This document shows positions 15,449-24,369 of a stretch of DNA of 64,000 nt, piece by piece. The translations under genes and the position numbers were made by a program. How positions within the stretch are numbered: position 1 is the stretch's first letter; every line of letters starts with the position of its first letter. The DNA is from Duganella sp. BJB476. GTDB lineage: Bacteria; Pseudomonadota; Gammaproteobacteria; Burkholderiales; Burkholderiaceae_D. Below the pieces are notes generated by a model, which had not been told where the DNA came from, did no database searches, and saw nothing but the letters and a program-made list of their open reading frames with translations. The stretch is from NCBI RefSeq assembly GCF_003416895.1, contig NZ_QVIO01000003.1, forward strand, positions 661,653 to 725,652, given 5' to 3'.

Positions 15449-15661
15449 ATGAACAACAACGATAACCAACCCACAGCGTGCAGATTGATGCGATTGCGGG
15501 AAGTCCTTCACATCTGCGGGATGTCCCGGACATCGCTGTATCGCGTGATGAAAGCGCATGAATTTCCGACTCCGGTCAAGCTGTCCGCTCGATCAATTGG
15601 GTGGCGCCAGGACGAAGTGCTTGAATGGGTGGAGAATCGGTCGAAGTCGCGCAGCTGGTAA
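15449..15661 (+). CDS. AlpA family DNA-binding protein / excisionase
   Basis: 70 residues from the ATG at 15449, with GGAGG at 15439-15443 fixing the start; a GTG four codons upstream overlaps that site and is rejected. It has the MerR-like winged-helix layout of AlpA/Xis proteins: RLREVLHICGMSRTSLYRVMKAHEFPTPVKLSARSIGWRQDEVLEWVENR. These proteins act as excisionases or activators of integrase genes in P4-like elements. It converges on the intact integrase gene, with a short hairpin-rich gap between (15670-15716). Confidence 0.85.
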   Translation: MNNNDNQPTACRLMRLREVLHICGMSRTSLYRVMKAHEFPTPVKLSARSIGWRQDEVLEWVENRSKSRSW

Positions 15662-15727
15662 CATCAGGCGCCCTACGGAACTGAAGCGCAGCTAAGCTTC
15701 GTCGTCACCATAGGGCACTACGATAAT

Positions 15728-16951
15728 TCACTCATGCTCCGGTCTCGAAAGAATGACTTCTCCATCGAAGCGCAGCTTATCCAAATAGTCGGCCCAGCGC
15801 TGCATCATCGCGAGGCGCGCCGGCAGGTGCGCGGTGCGGTTGTATGCACGCCCGTTCGGATCGATCACTCTATGCGCCAGTTGATGCTCAATCAGATCAA
15901 CACGTTCACCCAAGACTTCATCGAGGATGGTCCTCGCCGTCGCACGGAACCCGTGCGCGGTCATGACTTCTTTCGCATAGCCCATGCCGCGCAACGCGGC
16001 GTTGATGGTGTTCTCGCTCATACAAGCGTCGCCGGTACGAAAACTTGGGAACACAAATTTTCCGTGGCCTGTCACACGATGCAGTTGACGCAGGATCTCC
16101 ACCGCCTGCCGCGCCAGAGGCACCATGTGCTCCACCTTCATCTTCATTTTCGACGCCGGGATGCGCCACTCCGCCGCGTCCAGATCGAATTCGCGCCATT
16201 CTGCGGTCCGCAATTCGCCCGGACGTACAAACAGCAGCGGCGAAAGCTTAAGCGCCGCCACGGCCACAAAATGGCCGTTGTAGCCGTATATGGAACGCAT
16301 AAGGGCCCCGAGCTTCTTCGGCTCCGTGATCGCGGCAAAATTAGTTCGGGGCACAGAGATCAGCGCCCCCCTCAGGTCCGCCGTCACGTCACGCTCCACC
16401 ACGCCGATCGCCACGCCGTATCGCATGATCTGGCCGCAGACCTGCTTGATGCGATGGGCCGAATCAATTGCGCCTCGCGTCTCGACCTTCTGTACCACCG
16501 TCAGGATGTCACGCGGCTTGATCAACGTCACCGGCAGCTTGCCAAGGTAGGGAAACAAGTCATGCCTCAACCAAGCCTCCACCTTCTCCTGGGTGCTGGC
16601 CGAGCGACTGTGCGACATCATCGCCAGCCAAGCCAATGCCAGCCCTTCAAAGGTGTTGGCTGCCTCTTGAACCTTGTTTGCTTTAGTCTCGCGTTTGAGC
16701 TGGCTCGGATCAATACCAGCCGCCAGGGCCTCGCGAGCCTCGGTACGAAGCTTGCGGGCCTGAGCCAGCGAAACTCCAGGATAAACACCAAGCGCCAGCG
16801 TCTTTTGCTTACCGAGCCACCTGTAGCTCATGCGCCAGTACTTGTGTGTCTTTTTGACCAGCAAGAACATACCCTCGCCGTCGGAATACTTATCTCCAGC
16901 TGTCGCCCCGCTATGCTTGACGTGCCGGATAAAGGTGTCTGTCAGTGCCAT
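15728..16951 (-). CDS. P4-type tyrosine integrase (intact)
   Basis: A 407-residue protein. The N-terminal arm-binding domain (1-90) opens MALTDTFIRHVKHSG, then a core-binding domain (about 100-190), then the catalytic domain with R248 (RPGELR), HGFR at 333-336, H360 and the nucleophile Y370 in GRAYNR, ending with the family helix MMQRWADYL. It starts about 150 bases from the tRNA-Thr 3' end and reads away from it, the usual layout for an element integrated at that tRNA. It should catalyse integration at and excision from the att repeats at 7035-7085 and 17099-17150. It is closely similar to the truncated copy at 5585-6871. Confidence 0.93.
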   Translation of the reverse strand: MALTDTFIRHVKHSGATAGDKYSDGEGMFLLVKKTHKYWRMSYRWLGKQKTLALGVYPGVSLAQARKLRTEAREALAAGIDPSQLKRETKANKVQEAANTFEGLALAWLAMMSHSRSASTQEKVEAWLRHDLFPYLGKLPVTLIKPRDILTVVQKVETRGAIDSAHRIKQVCGQIMRYGVAIGVVERDVTADLRGALISVPRTNFAAITEPKKLGALMRSIYGYNGHFVAVAALKLSPLLFVRPGELRTAEWREFDLDAAEWRIPASKMKMKVEHMVPLARQAVEILRQLHRVTGHGKFVFPSFRTGDACMSENTINAALRGMGYAKEVMTAHGFRATARTILDEVLGERVDLIEHQLAHRVIDPNGRAYNRTAHLPARLAMMQRWADYLDKLRFDGEVILSRPEHE

Positions 16952-16964
16952 AGTTGACTCCGGT

Positions 16965-17028
16965 GTTGGTACTTTTTTTACCTGCTGAGGTAAGTACCAA
17001 CAGAAATACCAACCAGATGTTGGTATTT
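16965..17028. repeat. Right-end GTTGGTA motif cluster (probable integrase arm sites)
   Basis: Two perfect 10-bp inverted repeats in tandem: GTTGGTACTT (16965-16974) with AAGTACCAAC (16992-17001), and AAATACCAAC (17004-17013) with GTTGGTATTT (17019-17028). All four arms share GTTGGTA, also seen three times at the left end (7099-7140). The cluster lies between the integrase start and the att repeat, so it may also let integrase or the AlpA-like protein regulate the int promoter. Confidence 0.6.
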
Positions 17029-17055
17029 CATGCTAATTCATTAAACGTCCGGGTA

Positions 17056-17150
17056 CAACAAAAAACCCGCTTCTCCTATGGGAAAAGCGGGTTTCGGTAC
17101 TTCTTGGTATTTCTTACTGCTGAGTTCTGGTGCCGCTTGCCGGAATCGAA
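17056..17150. repeat. Right attachment site (attR) overlapping the tRNA-Thr 3' end
   Basis: Imperfect direct repeat of 6991-7085. The 17099-17150 part, which includes the 3' end of tRNA-Thr, matches 7035-7085 with one inserted base, and the more distal part carries a second copy of the terminator hairpin. Integration here keeps the tRNA intact. Confidence 0.75.
17063..17094 (-). terminator. Rho-independent terminator downstream of tRNA-Thr
   Basis: Arms AAACCCGCTT (17063-17072) and AAGCGGGTTT (17085-17094), read on the minus strand, are followed by a T run (complement of the A-run at 17059-17065). It is placed to end tRNA-Thr transcription before the integrase gene. Confidence 0.75.
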
Positions 17151-17203
17151 CTGGCGACCTTTTCATTACGAATGAACTGCTCTACCAACTGAGCTAAAGC
17201 GGC
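17128..17203 (-). tRNA. tRNA-Thr (anticodon CGT)
   Basis: A 76-base cloverleaf on the minus strand with encoded CCA. It has a 7-bp acceptor stem (GCCGCTT/AAGCGGC), D arm GCTC/GAGC with AGTTGGTA, anticodon loop TTCGTAA giving CGT, and T loop TTCGATT. The outermost anticodon-stem pair is a G-A mismatch. Its 3' end is the integration site of the adjacent mobilizable element. Confidence 0.95.
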
Positions 17204-17309
17204 GAAGTCGCACATTCTAACAAATATTTCTTGCTACACGCTAGTCCCAACACGATAAATTTTAGCCATGCTGCAAAAATGTCATTGCTTTGTGCGATTT
17301 TGAAGCTTC

Positions 17310-18311
17310 TCAGCCTGCGTGGTAGCCCGTCACCACCGCCACTTCGTCCCGCGAGCCCAGGAACACCGGCACGCGCTGGTGCAGCTTGTGCGGCTGGATC
17401 TCCATGATGCGGTTCTGGCCGTCGGTGGCCGCGCCGCCCGCCTGCTCGACGATGAAGGCCATCGGATTCGCCTCATACATCAAACGCAGCTTGCCTGGCA
17501 TCGACGTGTCGCGCGTGTCGGCTGGGTACATGAAGATGCCGCCGCGGTTCAGGATACGGTGCACGTCGGCCACCATCGAGGCGATCCAGCGCATGTTGAA
17601 GTTGGTGCCGCGCGGGCCGGTGTCGCCGGCCAGCAGTTCGCTGACGTAGCGCTGCACCGGCGCATGCCAGTGGCGCTGGTTCGACATATTGATCGCGAAT
17701 TCCTTGGTCTTGGCCGGGATCTGCATGTTGCGCTGCGTGAGCACCCACGAACCCATCTCGCGGTCCAGCGTGAAGCAGTTGACGCCATTGCCGGTGGTGA
17801 GCACCAGCATGGTCTGCGGGCCGTACACGGCGTAGCCTGCGGCCACTTGCTTGGTGCCGGCTTGCATGAAGTCCGCTTCGGTCGGCTGGCCCATGCCTTC
17901 AGGCGCCTTCAGCACCGAGAAGATGGTGCCGATCGAGACGTTGACGTCGATGTTCGACGAGCCGTCCAATGGGTCGAACAGCAGCATGTATTCGCCTTTT
18001 GGATAGCGGTTCGGGATCGGGTGGATCGATTCCATCTCTTCCGACGCCATCGCCGCCAGGTGGCCGCCCCATTCGTTCGCTTCCAGCAGGATTTCGTTGG
18101 AGATGATGTCCAGCTTCTTCTGCACTTCGCCCTGGATGTTTTCGGTGTCGGCGGTGCCGAGCACTTCACCCAGCGCGCCTTTGCCTACCGAGTGGCTGAT
18201 GGTTTTGCAGGCGCGTGCTACCACTTCGATCAACAGGCGCAGTTCGGCCGGGATCGAGTTGTTCTGGCGCTGTTCTTCCACCAGATATTGTGTGAGGCTG
18301 ATGCGTTTCAT
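17310..18311 (-). CDS. fbp: Fructose-1,6-bisphosphatase class 1
   Basis: A 333-residue protein hydrolysing fructose 1,6-bisphosphate to fructose 6-phosphate, the committed step of gluconeogenesis. The class 1 signature is complete: the metal site E-S-I-H-P region, FDPLDGSSNIDVNVSIGTIFSV (about 108-130), and the C-terminal KLRLMYEANPMAFIVEQAGG block. The length is normal. It lies 42 bases downstream of pepN on the same strand and may share its transcript. It borders the tRNA-Thr integration site, so core genome begins here. Confidence 0.97.
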   Translation of the reverse strand: MKRISLTQYLVEEQRQNNSIPAELRLLIEVVARACKTISHSVGKGALGEVLGTADTENIQGEVQKKLDIISNEILLEANEWGGHLAAMASEEMESIHPIPNRYPKGEYMLLFDPLDGSSNIDVNVSIGTIFSVLKAPEGMGQPTEADFMQAGTKQVAAGYAVYGPQTMLVLTTGNGVNCFTLDREMGSWVLTQRNMQIPAKTKEFAINMSNQRHWHAPVQRYVSELLAGDTGPRGTNFNMRWIASMVADVHRILNRGGIFMYPADTRDTSMPGKLRLMYEANPMAFIVEQAGGAATDGQNRIMEIQPHKLHQRVPVFLGSRDEVAVVTGYHAG

Positions 18312-18353
18312 GGTTTCCCTTGAGGTGAAGATAAATCGTATAAATTGTTATGC

Positions 18354-21029
18354 TTAATTGGCGAGCGCTTTGGTGACCACTTCCAGCACGTCGTTCGACA
18401 GCTTGGCGCGGCCGGCGACTTTCTCCAGTGCGCGCTTCATCTTTGCCTGCAGCGCCGGCGCGTAACGGCGCCAGCGGTCCATGCCGCGCGCCAGGCGTGC
18501 CGCCACCTGCGGGTTGATCGCGTCCAGCTTGATCACGAACTCGGCCCAGAATTCATACGCGCTGCCATCCGCCGCATGGAACTGCGACGGATTGGCGCTG
18601 ATGAAGCTGAAGATCAGGCTGCGCGCGCGGTTCGGATTCTTCAGCGTGAAGGCCGGATGCTGCATCAGCTTGCGCACGGCGGCGACGTTGGTGGTCGGCG
18701 CGGCGGCCTGCATGGCGAACCATTTGTCGATCACCAGTGCCTCGTTTTCGAAGTCCTGGTAGAACGCCTTCAGGTACGGCCCCGCTTCGGCGCCGCTGTG
18801 TATCATCGAGACCAGCGCGGCGGAACGGTCGGTCATGTTGCCGGCCTTTTCGAACTGCTGCTGCGCGAGCTTCAGCTCCGCCATGTCCGGCGCCACCATC
18901 AGGTAGGACAGGCACAGATTCCGCAGCGCGCGCTTGCCGGCCGACAGCGCGTCCGGGCTGTAGGCGCCGGGCGTCTGGTTGGCGTGGTATTGCGCCAGCA
19001 GCTCGGTCTTCAGGACCGCGCCGATGGTGCGGCGCATGAACTGGCGCGCCACATGGATCGCCTGCGGATCGACCACGTCCATCTGCTCGGCGATGATGAT
19101 TTCCGACGGCAGTATCAGCGCCAGTTCGCGGAAGGCCGGATCGAGCGACTCGTCGGTCAGCACGGCGCGCTGGGCGTTGAGGAAGGTGGCGTCCAACTTC
19201 AGATTGGCGTCGCTGCCGCCTGCCAGCGCCACTTGCGCGGTCAGCTTCAGCAGACGCTCCATCGCCAGCCGCTGGCCCGCTTCCCAGCGGTTGACCGGGT
19301 CGCTGTCATGGCTGAACAGGTGCAGCAGCTCGTCGTCGGTGTAGTCGTATTCGAGGATCACCGGCGCCGAGAAGTCGCGCAGGATCGATGGCGTCGGCCG
19401 TTCGTCGACGTTGCGGAAGCGGAATATCTGCTCCTGCTCGGTCAGCTCCAGCACCACCGTGGTGGCGCCCTTGGCGTGCTTGCCGCCTTCCAGGGTCAGC
19501 GGCAGGTCCTTGCCGCTGGCGCTCAGCAGGCCGACCGCCACCGGAATGTGGAACGGCAGCTTGTCGGCCTGGCCGGCGGAGGCCGGGCAGCGCTGGCTGA
19601 GGATGATGTCGAAGTTGCGCTTGACGGCGTCGTAGCGGGTGCGCGCGGTGACGATGGGCGTGCCGGCCTGCGAATACCAGCGCTCGAACTGGTGCAGGTC
19701 GCGGCCGTTGGCGTCGGCCATGGCGGCGCGGAAGTCGTCGCATTCGACGGCCTGGCCATCGTGGCGCTTGAAGTACAGGTCCATGCCCTTGCGGAAGCCG
19801 TCGCGGCCCACCAGGGTCTGGTACATGCGCACCACTTCGGCGCCTTTTTCATACACGGTGACGGTGTAGAAGTTGTTGATCTCCACGAAGGAGTCGGGCC
19901 GCACCGGGTGCGACATCGGGCCCGCGTCCTCCGGGAACTGGGCCTGGCGCAGGGTGCGCACCTGGTCGATGCGGGTGACGGCGCGGCCGCTGTCGGTGCC
20001 GATCATGTCGGCGGAAAACTCCTGGTCGCGGAACACGGTCAGGCCTTCCTTCAGCGACAGCTGGAACCAATCGCGGCAGGTCACGCGGTTGCCGGTCCAG
20101 TTGTGGAAGTACTCGTGGCCGACCACGGCTTCGATGCCGGCGTAGTCGATGTCGGTCGCCACGCGCGGGTTGGCCAGTACGAACTTGGTGTTGAAGATGT
20201 TCAGGCCCTTGTTTTCCATCGCGCCCATGTTGAAGTCGCCCACGGCGACGATCATGAAGCGGTCCAGGTCCAGCTCCAGGCCGAAGCGTTCCTCGTCCCA
20301 GCGGATCGAGTTCTTCAGCGACTGCATGGCGTAGTCGGTCTTGTCGAGGTTGCCCTCTTCCACCCACACTTGCAGCAGCACTTCGCGGCCCGATTGCAGC
20401 GTGTAGCGCTCTTCCTGGCACACCAGGCGCGCCGCCACCAGCGCGAACAGGTAGGACGGCTTCTTGAACGGGTCTTCCCACTTGGCGTAGTGGCGACCGT
20501 CGCCGAGTTCGCCCTCCTCGATCAGGTTGCCGTTCGACAGCAGCACCGGATAGGCGGCCTTGTCGGCGCGCAGCATCACGGTGTACTTGGCCATCACGTC
20601 CGGACGGTCCGGGAAATAGGTGATGCGGCGGAAGCCTTCGGCCTCGCACTGCGTGAAGAAATTGCCGTTCGAGACGTACAGGCCGGACAAGCTGGTGTTC
20701 TGCACCGGCGCGCACAGCGTTTCGATTTCCAGCACCACTTTGGCCGGGGCCTTGCGGATGATCAGCGTGCTGCCGTCCAGTTGATATTCCGTCGGCGCCA
20801 GCGGCTTGCCGTTCAGGCGCAGCGCCACCAGTTCGATCTCCTCGCCATGCAGCACGATGTCGTGGCTTGCGCGGCCCCGGCTGGCCGGGTTCTGCCGCAT
20901 GGTGATGCGGTTGGCGACCACGGTGCGGTCGGGATCGAGGTCGAAACCGAGTTCTACGGTATCAACCAGGTAGCTTGGCGCGGTGTAATCTTTGCGGAAT
21001 ATCGTCTTAGGACTGCTGTCTGTGCGCAT
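18354..21029 (-). CDS. pepN: Aminopeptidase N (M1 family)
   Basis: 891 residues from the ATG ending at 21029. The frame is open 34 codons further, but the family starts near FRKDYTAPSYLVDTVELGFDLDP. The exopeptidase motif GAMEN is at 269-273, the zinc site HEYFH at 305-309 with Glu328, and the long helical C-terminal domain of bacterial PepN is present. It is a cytoplasmic zinc aminopeptidase releasing N-terminal residues from peptides. No good Shine-Dalgarno sequence is visible before the chosen start. Confidence 0.96.
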   Translation of the reverse strand: MRTDSSPKTIFRKDYTAPSYLVDTVELGFDLDPDRTVVANRITMRQNPASRGRASHDIVLHGEEIELVALRLNGKPLAPTEYQLDGSTLIIRKAPAKVVLEIETLCAPVQNTSLSGLYVSNGNFFTQCEAEGFRRITYFPDRPDVMAKYTVMLRADKAAYPVLLSNGNLIEEGELGDGRHYAKWEDPFKKPSYLFALVAARLVCQEERYTLQSGREVLLQVWVEEGNLDKTDYAMQSLKNSIRWDEERFGLELDLDRFMIVAVGDFNMGAMENKGLNIFNTKFVLANPRVATDIDYAGIEAVVGHEYFHNWTGNRVTCRDWFQLSLKEGLTVFRDQEFSADMIGTDSGRAVTRIDQVRTLRQAQFPEDAGPMSHPVRPDSFVEINNFYTVTVYEKGAEVVRMYQTLVGRDGFRKGMDLYFKRHDGQAVECDDFRAAMADANGRDLHQFERWYSQAGTPIVTARTRYDAVKRNFDIILSQRCPASAGQADKLPFHIPVAVGLLSASGKDLPLTLEGGKHAKGATTVVLELTEQEQIFRFRNVDERPTPSILRDFSAPVILEYDYTDDELLHLFSHDSDPVNRWEAGQRLAMERLLKLTAQVALAGGSDANLKLDATFLNAQRAVLTDESLDPAFRELALILPSEIIIAEQMDVVDPQAIHVARQFMRRTIGAVLKTELLAQYHANQTPGAYSPDALSAGKRALRNLCLSYLMVAPDMAELKLAQQQFEKAGNMTDRSAALVSMIHSGAEAGPYLKAFYQDFENEALVIDKWFAMQAAAPTTNVAAVRKLMQHPAFTLKNPNRARSLIFSFISANPSQFHAADGSAYEFWAEFVIKLDAINPQVAARLARGMDRWRRYAPALQAKMKRALEKVAGRAKLSNDVLEVVTKALAN

Positions 21030-21226
21030 TGGAGGACTCTGGTGACGTGAGCAAAGGCCTATTTTACCAATACCAGCGGGGACGGACGCGTGAATTGCCT
21101 GCGCTGGCACATATAAGTTGCTGGTTTCCACCTTGCCGTAACATTCTGTAATAATCGTGCAAGGTACGGGCGACCGTCGTAGACTTAGTACTGAAAAATA
21201 CCGTCTGAACAGAGAGGGGCACTATC

Positions 21227-21895
21227 ATGAAATACCTTGCCATGCTGGCGACGGCCGCCGTAGTACTGCTGAGCGGCTGCGCCACTACCATCCGCAGCGA
21301 TGTCACGGCCTTCAACGCCTGGCCGGCTGACATCCAGGACAAATCCTATGCGTTCGAAGCCCCGCAGGGCGCGGACGACACGCTGGAATACCGCAGCTAT
21401 CAAGTGCTTGTGGGCAACGAACTGGGCAAGCTGGGCTTCCATCAGGTGGCCGACAACCAGCAGCCGAAGTTACTCGTCGGAATGAAATTCAGCACCATCG
21501 ACCATCCGGTGCGGGTGCTGGAGGCGGATGATCCGTTCATGGGGCCGTATTGGGGTCCGGGCTACGGCCGTTATGGTTGGGGTTATTCGCGCTGGGGCTA
21601 TCGTCCGTTCTTCTACGACCCTTACCGCTTCGGGCCGACGTATGTGGAAGAGCGCGTCAAGCATGAATACCAGCGCCAGCTGCGCGTGACCATCAATAGC
21701 ATCGACGGCCGCAAGCTGTACGACGTCACCGTGCAGAACACCAGCCGCGTGCAGGCCACGCCGCACGTGATGCCGGCGCTGGTGCAAAGCGCCTTCACCG
21801 GCTTCCCCGGCGTGAGCGGCGTGCCGCGCAGGGTCGACCTGACGATCGAGCCTAAGACGGAAACCGTGCAAGCCGCGCCGGCCAAGGCCGGCTAA
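21227..21895 (+). CDS. DUF4136 lipoprotein
   Basis: A 222-residue protein with a lipoprotein signal peptide (lipobox LSGC, Cys18). The mature part fits DUF4136: an opening DVTAFNAWP strand and a C-terminal block ending in LVQSAFTGFPG. The middle (about 100-140) is rich in Gly, Tyr, Trp and Pro (GPYWGPGYGRYGWGYSRWGYRPFF), typical of this group. It is probably anchored in the outer membrane; its function is unknown. It is divergent from pepN. Confidence 0.82.
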   Translation: MKYLAMLATAAVVLLSGCATTIRSDVTAFNAWPADIQDKSYAFEAPQGADDTLEYRSYQVLVGNELGKLGFHQVADNQQPKLLVGMKFSTIDHPVRVLEADDPFMGPYWGPGYGRYGWGYSRWGYRPFFYDPYRFGPTYVEERVKHEYQRQLRVTINSIDGRKLYDVTVQNTSRVQATPHVMPALVQSAFTGFPGVSGVPRRVDLTIEPKTETVQAAPAKAG

Positions 21896-21900
21896 AACAG

Positions 21901-21990
21901 TCGGGGGTCAAGTCTGACATTCGGACACGGGCTCTGCCGTAGCAGCCGCTACGGCAGAGCCCGTGTCCGAATGTCAGACTTGACCCCCGA
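21901..21990. repeat. Perfect 43-bp inverted repeat (hairpin element)
   Basis: Arms 21901-21943 and 21948-21990 are exact reverse complements with a 4-base loop AGCC, six bases after the DUF4136 stop and five bases before the qor stop. The hairpin separates two convergent genes, so it can act as a two-way terminator, but it is much longer than a terminator needs and has no T-tract. A dispersed REP/BIME-like element is a good alternative. Confidence 0.85.
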
Positions 21991-21995
21991 TTTCT

Positions 21996-22970
21996 TTACG
22001 GCAACAGGATAGAGGAGCCGGTGGTCTTGCGCGCTTCCAGTTCGGTGTGGGCCTGGGCCACGTCGGCCAGGGCGTAGCGCTGGCGGATGTCGATCTTGAC
22101 CTCGCCGCTGGCGACCACGCCGAACAGCGATTTGGCAGCTGCCTCCAGGTCCTCGCGCTTGGCCATGTAGGACATCAGCGAAGGCCGCGTGATGAACAGC
22201 GAACCGCGGCTGGCCAGTTCGCCCAGGCTGAACGGCGGCACCGGTCCCGACGCGTTGCCGAAACTGACCATCGTGCCCAGCGGCTGCAGGCAGTCCAGCG
22301 AGCCGATGAAGGTGTCCTTGCCGATCGAGTCGTACACCGCCGACACGCCCTTGCCGCCGGTGATCTCCTTCACCCGCTCGGTGAAGTTTTCCTTGTTGTA
22401 GTTGATGACGTGGTGCGCGCCGTTCTCGGTGGCCAGCGCCGCCTTCTCTTCCGAGCCCACCGTGCCGATCAGCGTCACGCCCATCACCCTGGCCCACTGG
22501 CAGGCGATCAGCCCGACGCCGCCGGCCGCCGCATGGAACAGGATCGTGTCGCCGGCCTTCAGCGGCACCGTGCGGTGGAACAGGTACTGCACCGTCAAGC
22601 CTTGCAGCATCATCGCCGCCGCCGTGTCAAAACCGATTTTTTCCGACAGCACCAGCAGCTGCGAGGCCGGCATATTGCGCGCCTCGGCATAGGCGCCGAT
22701 CGGCCGCCCGGCGTAGGCCACGCGGTCGCCCACCTGCACCTCGGTCACGCCCTCGCCCACCGCCTCGACCACGCCGGCGCCTTCCATGCCCAGACCGCCC
22801 GGCAGCGGCTGCGGATACAGGCCGGTGCGGAAATAGACGTCGATGAAGTTCAGGCCGATGGCCGCGTGGCGCACCTGCGCTTCGCCGGGACCGGGCGGGC
22901 CCAGCTCGACGTCCACCAGCTCCATTACTTCCGGACCGCCGACGCGGTTGATGCGGATTGCCTTGGTCAT
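21996..22970 (-). CDS. qor: NADPH:quinone oxidoreductase (zinc-independent MDR family)
   Basis: 324 residues from the ATG ending at 22970; the upstream extension of the frame is not family-like. The medium-chain dehydrogenase fold is clear: GroES-like half (GLNFIDVYFRTGLYPQPLP, GMEGAGVVEAVGEGV) and a Rossmann half with AAAGGVGLIACQWA. Zinc ligands are absent, as in quinone oxidoreductases. It reduces quinones with NADPH in the cytoplasm. It ends next to the 43-bp palindrome. Confidence 0.92.
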   Translation of the reverse strand: MTKAIRINRVGGPEVMELVDVELGPPGPGEAQVRHAAIGLNFIDVYFRTGLYPQPLPGGLGMEGAGVVEAVGEGVTEVQVGDRVAYAGRPIGAYAEARNMPASQLLVLSEKIGFDTAAAMMLQGLTVQYLFHRTVPLKAGDTILFHAAAGGVGLIACQWARVMGVTLIGTVGSEEKAALATENGAHHVINYNKENFTERVKEITGGKGVSAVYDSIGKDTFIGSLDCLQPLGTMVSFGNASGPVPPFSLGELASRGSLFITRPSLMSYMAKREDLEAAAKSLFGVVASGEVKIDIRQRYALADVAQAHTELEARKTTGSSILLP

Positions 22971-23011
22971 GTCTGACTCCGTTGTGGGGATTGCGGAAAG
23001 TGTAGCGCCGG

Positions 23012-23398
23012 TCAGGCCGTGGCGGCGCGCAGCTGCAACTGCGACAGCACCAGGTGCGCCGACGAGACGTTGGTGGCGCACGGCGTGTTGTGCACGTCGC
23101 AGGCGCGCACCAGCGCGTTGATGTCCGGTTCGTGCGGCTGCGGCGTCATCGGGTCGCGCAGGAAGATCACGCAGTCGATCTCGCCCTCGACCAGCATCGA
23201 GCCGATCTGCAAGTCGCCGCCGAACGGGCCCGAATGCTTGCGGTCCACCGTCAGCCCCAGCTCGTTGATCAGGCGGCCGCCGGTGGTGCCGGTGGCGGTC
23301 AGCGTGCAGGTGGCGAGGAAGTCCTTGTACTCGCCGGCCAGCGCGATCATGTCGTCTTTTTTCTTGTCGTGGGCAATCAGGGCAATGCGGGTTTTCAT
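23012..23398 (-). CDS. mgsA: Methylglyoxal synthase
   Basis: A 128-residue protein converting dihydroxyacetone phosphate to methylglyoxal, a bypass of lower glycolysis. The family blocks are complete: ALIAHDKKKD, TATGTTGG, HSGPFGGDLQIG with the catalytic Asp, and FLRDPMTPQPHEPDINALVRACDVHNTPCATN. It is shorter than the E. coli enzyme at the C-terminus. It overlaps the EamA gene by four bases, so the two are co-transcribed. Confidence 0.95.
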   Translation of the reverse strand: MKTRIALIAHDKKKDDMIALAGEYKDFLATCTLTATGTTGGRLINELGLTVDRKHSGPFGGDLQIGSMLVEGEIDCVIFLRDPMTPQPHEPDINALVRACDVHNTPCATNVSSAHLVLSQLQLRAATA

Positions 23399-24315
23399 GT
23401 CTTGATCCTATTTTTTGACAGCAGATAAATCCCGGCCAGCACCAGCGTGGTGCCTCCCAACTGCCAGGACGTGACAGGCTCGCCCAGCAACAGCGCGCCT
23501 AAAAACAGCGTTGAAACGGGGCCGATCATACCAGCCTGCGAAGCGGTGCCGGCGCCGATGCGCTGGACCGCGGTCATGGTCATAAACACCGGCATCACCG
23601 TGCACACGATGCCGTTGATCAGCGACAGCCCATACACCGGCAGCGGCTGGATCAGCCCGGACGCCGGACGCAGCAGGAAGAACTGGCCGATGCAGGCCGC
23701 GCTGGAGACGCACATCGCATACGACACCAGTCGCAGCGCGCCGAGGCGCCGCACCATCTCGCCCGACAGCAGCAGGTAGACCGAGTACGCGGCGGCCGAG
23801 CCGGTGACCAGCGTGGCGCCGAGGATGACGTTCTTGCTGCCACTGTTAAGGTCATGCAGGAAGACGAAGACGATGCCGCAGTAGGAGGTCAGCAGCGCCA
23901 GCCACTGCTTGCGGCTGATGTGCTGCTTGAGCAAGGTGGAGGAGATCAGCAGCACGAAGGTCGGCGTCAGGAACAGGATCAGCCGTTCGAGGCCGACCGA
24001 GATGTATTGCAGGCCGAGGAAGTCGAGGAAACTGGAGAGGTAGTAGCCGACCAGGCCGAGGCCGACAATGCGCCAGCGGTCGGCGTTGGACAGCGGCGCT
24101 TCGGTGCGCATCTTCCACAGCGCGACGGCGGCGAACACCGGCAGCGAGAAGATCATGCGGAAGGCGATCAGGGTGACGGCGTCGATCTGATAGCGGTACA
24201 GCAGCTTGGCCACCACCGCCTTGGTCGAGAAAAGAACCGCCCCGCCAATGGCGATACCCAGGCCGCCCAGATAGGCGGCACGCGCCGGCGCGCTGTCCGT
24301 GATGCTTTTTTCCAT
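23395..24315 (-). CDS. EamA family (DMT) transporter
   Basis: A 306-residue inner-membrane protein with two EamA halves (about 15-150 and 165-300) of five helices each. Typical features are GAVLFSTKAVVAKLLYR near the N-terminus and the Pro/Gly helix ends. The family exports metabolites or amino acids; the substrate is unknown. It overlaps mgsA by four bases. Confidence 0.9.
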   Translation of the reverse strand: MEKSITDSAPARAAYLGGLGIAIGGAVLFSTKAVVAKLLYRYQIDAVTLIAFRMIFSLPVFAAVALWKMRTEAPLSNADRWRIVGLGLVGYYLSSFLDFLGLQYISVGLERLILFLTPTFVLLISSTLLKQHISRKQWLALLTSYCGIVFVFLHDLNSGSKNVILGATLVTGSAAAYSVYLLLSGEMVRRLGALRLVSYAMCVSSAACIGQFFLLRPASGLIQPLPVYGLSLINGIVCTVMPVFMTMTAVQRIGAGTASQAGMIGPVSTLFLGALLLGEPVTSWQLGGTTLVLAGIYLLSKNRIKT

Positions 24316-24369
24316 ACCGGAATTGTACGGGCAAACGGACAGCGCCGCTGGCGGCGCCTTGTTTTACGC

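Noticed and set aside
15171..15452. Possible small gene between mobC and the AlpA gene
   Set aside because: No ribosome-binding site, shadow-like composition, and it runs into the AlpA start region, which is the expected oriT location.
15734..16957. Plus-strand frame of almost the same length as the integrase
   Set aside because: Antisense shadow of the intact integrase; the equivalent frame is broken opposite the truncated copy.
18345..21050. Long plus-strand frame opposite pepN
   Set aside because: Same antisense shadow effect; the composition is not protein-like and pepN is unmistakable.
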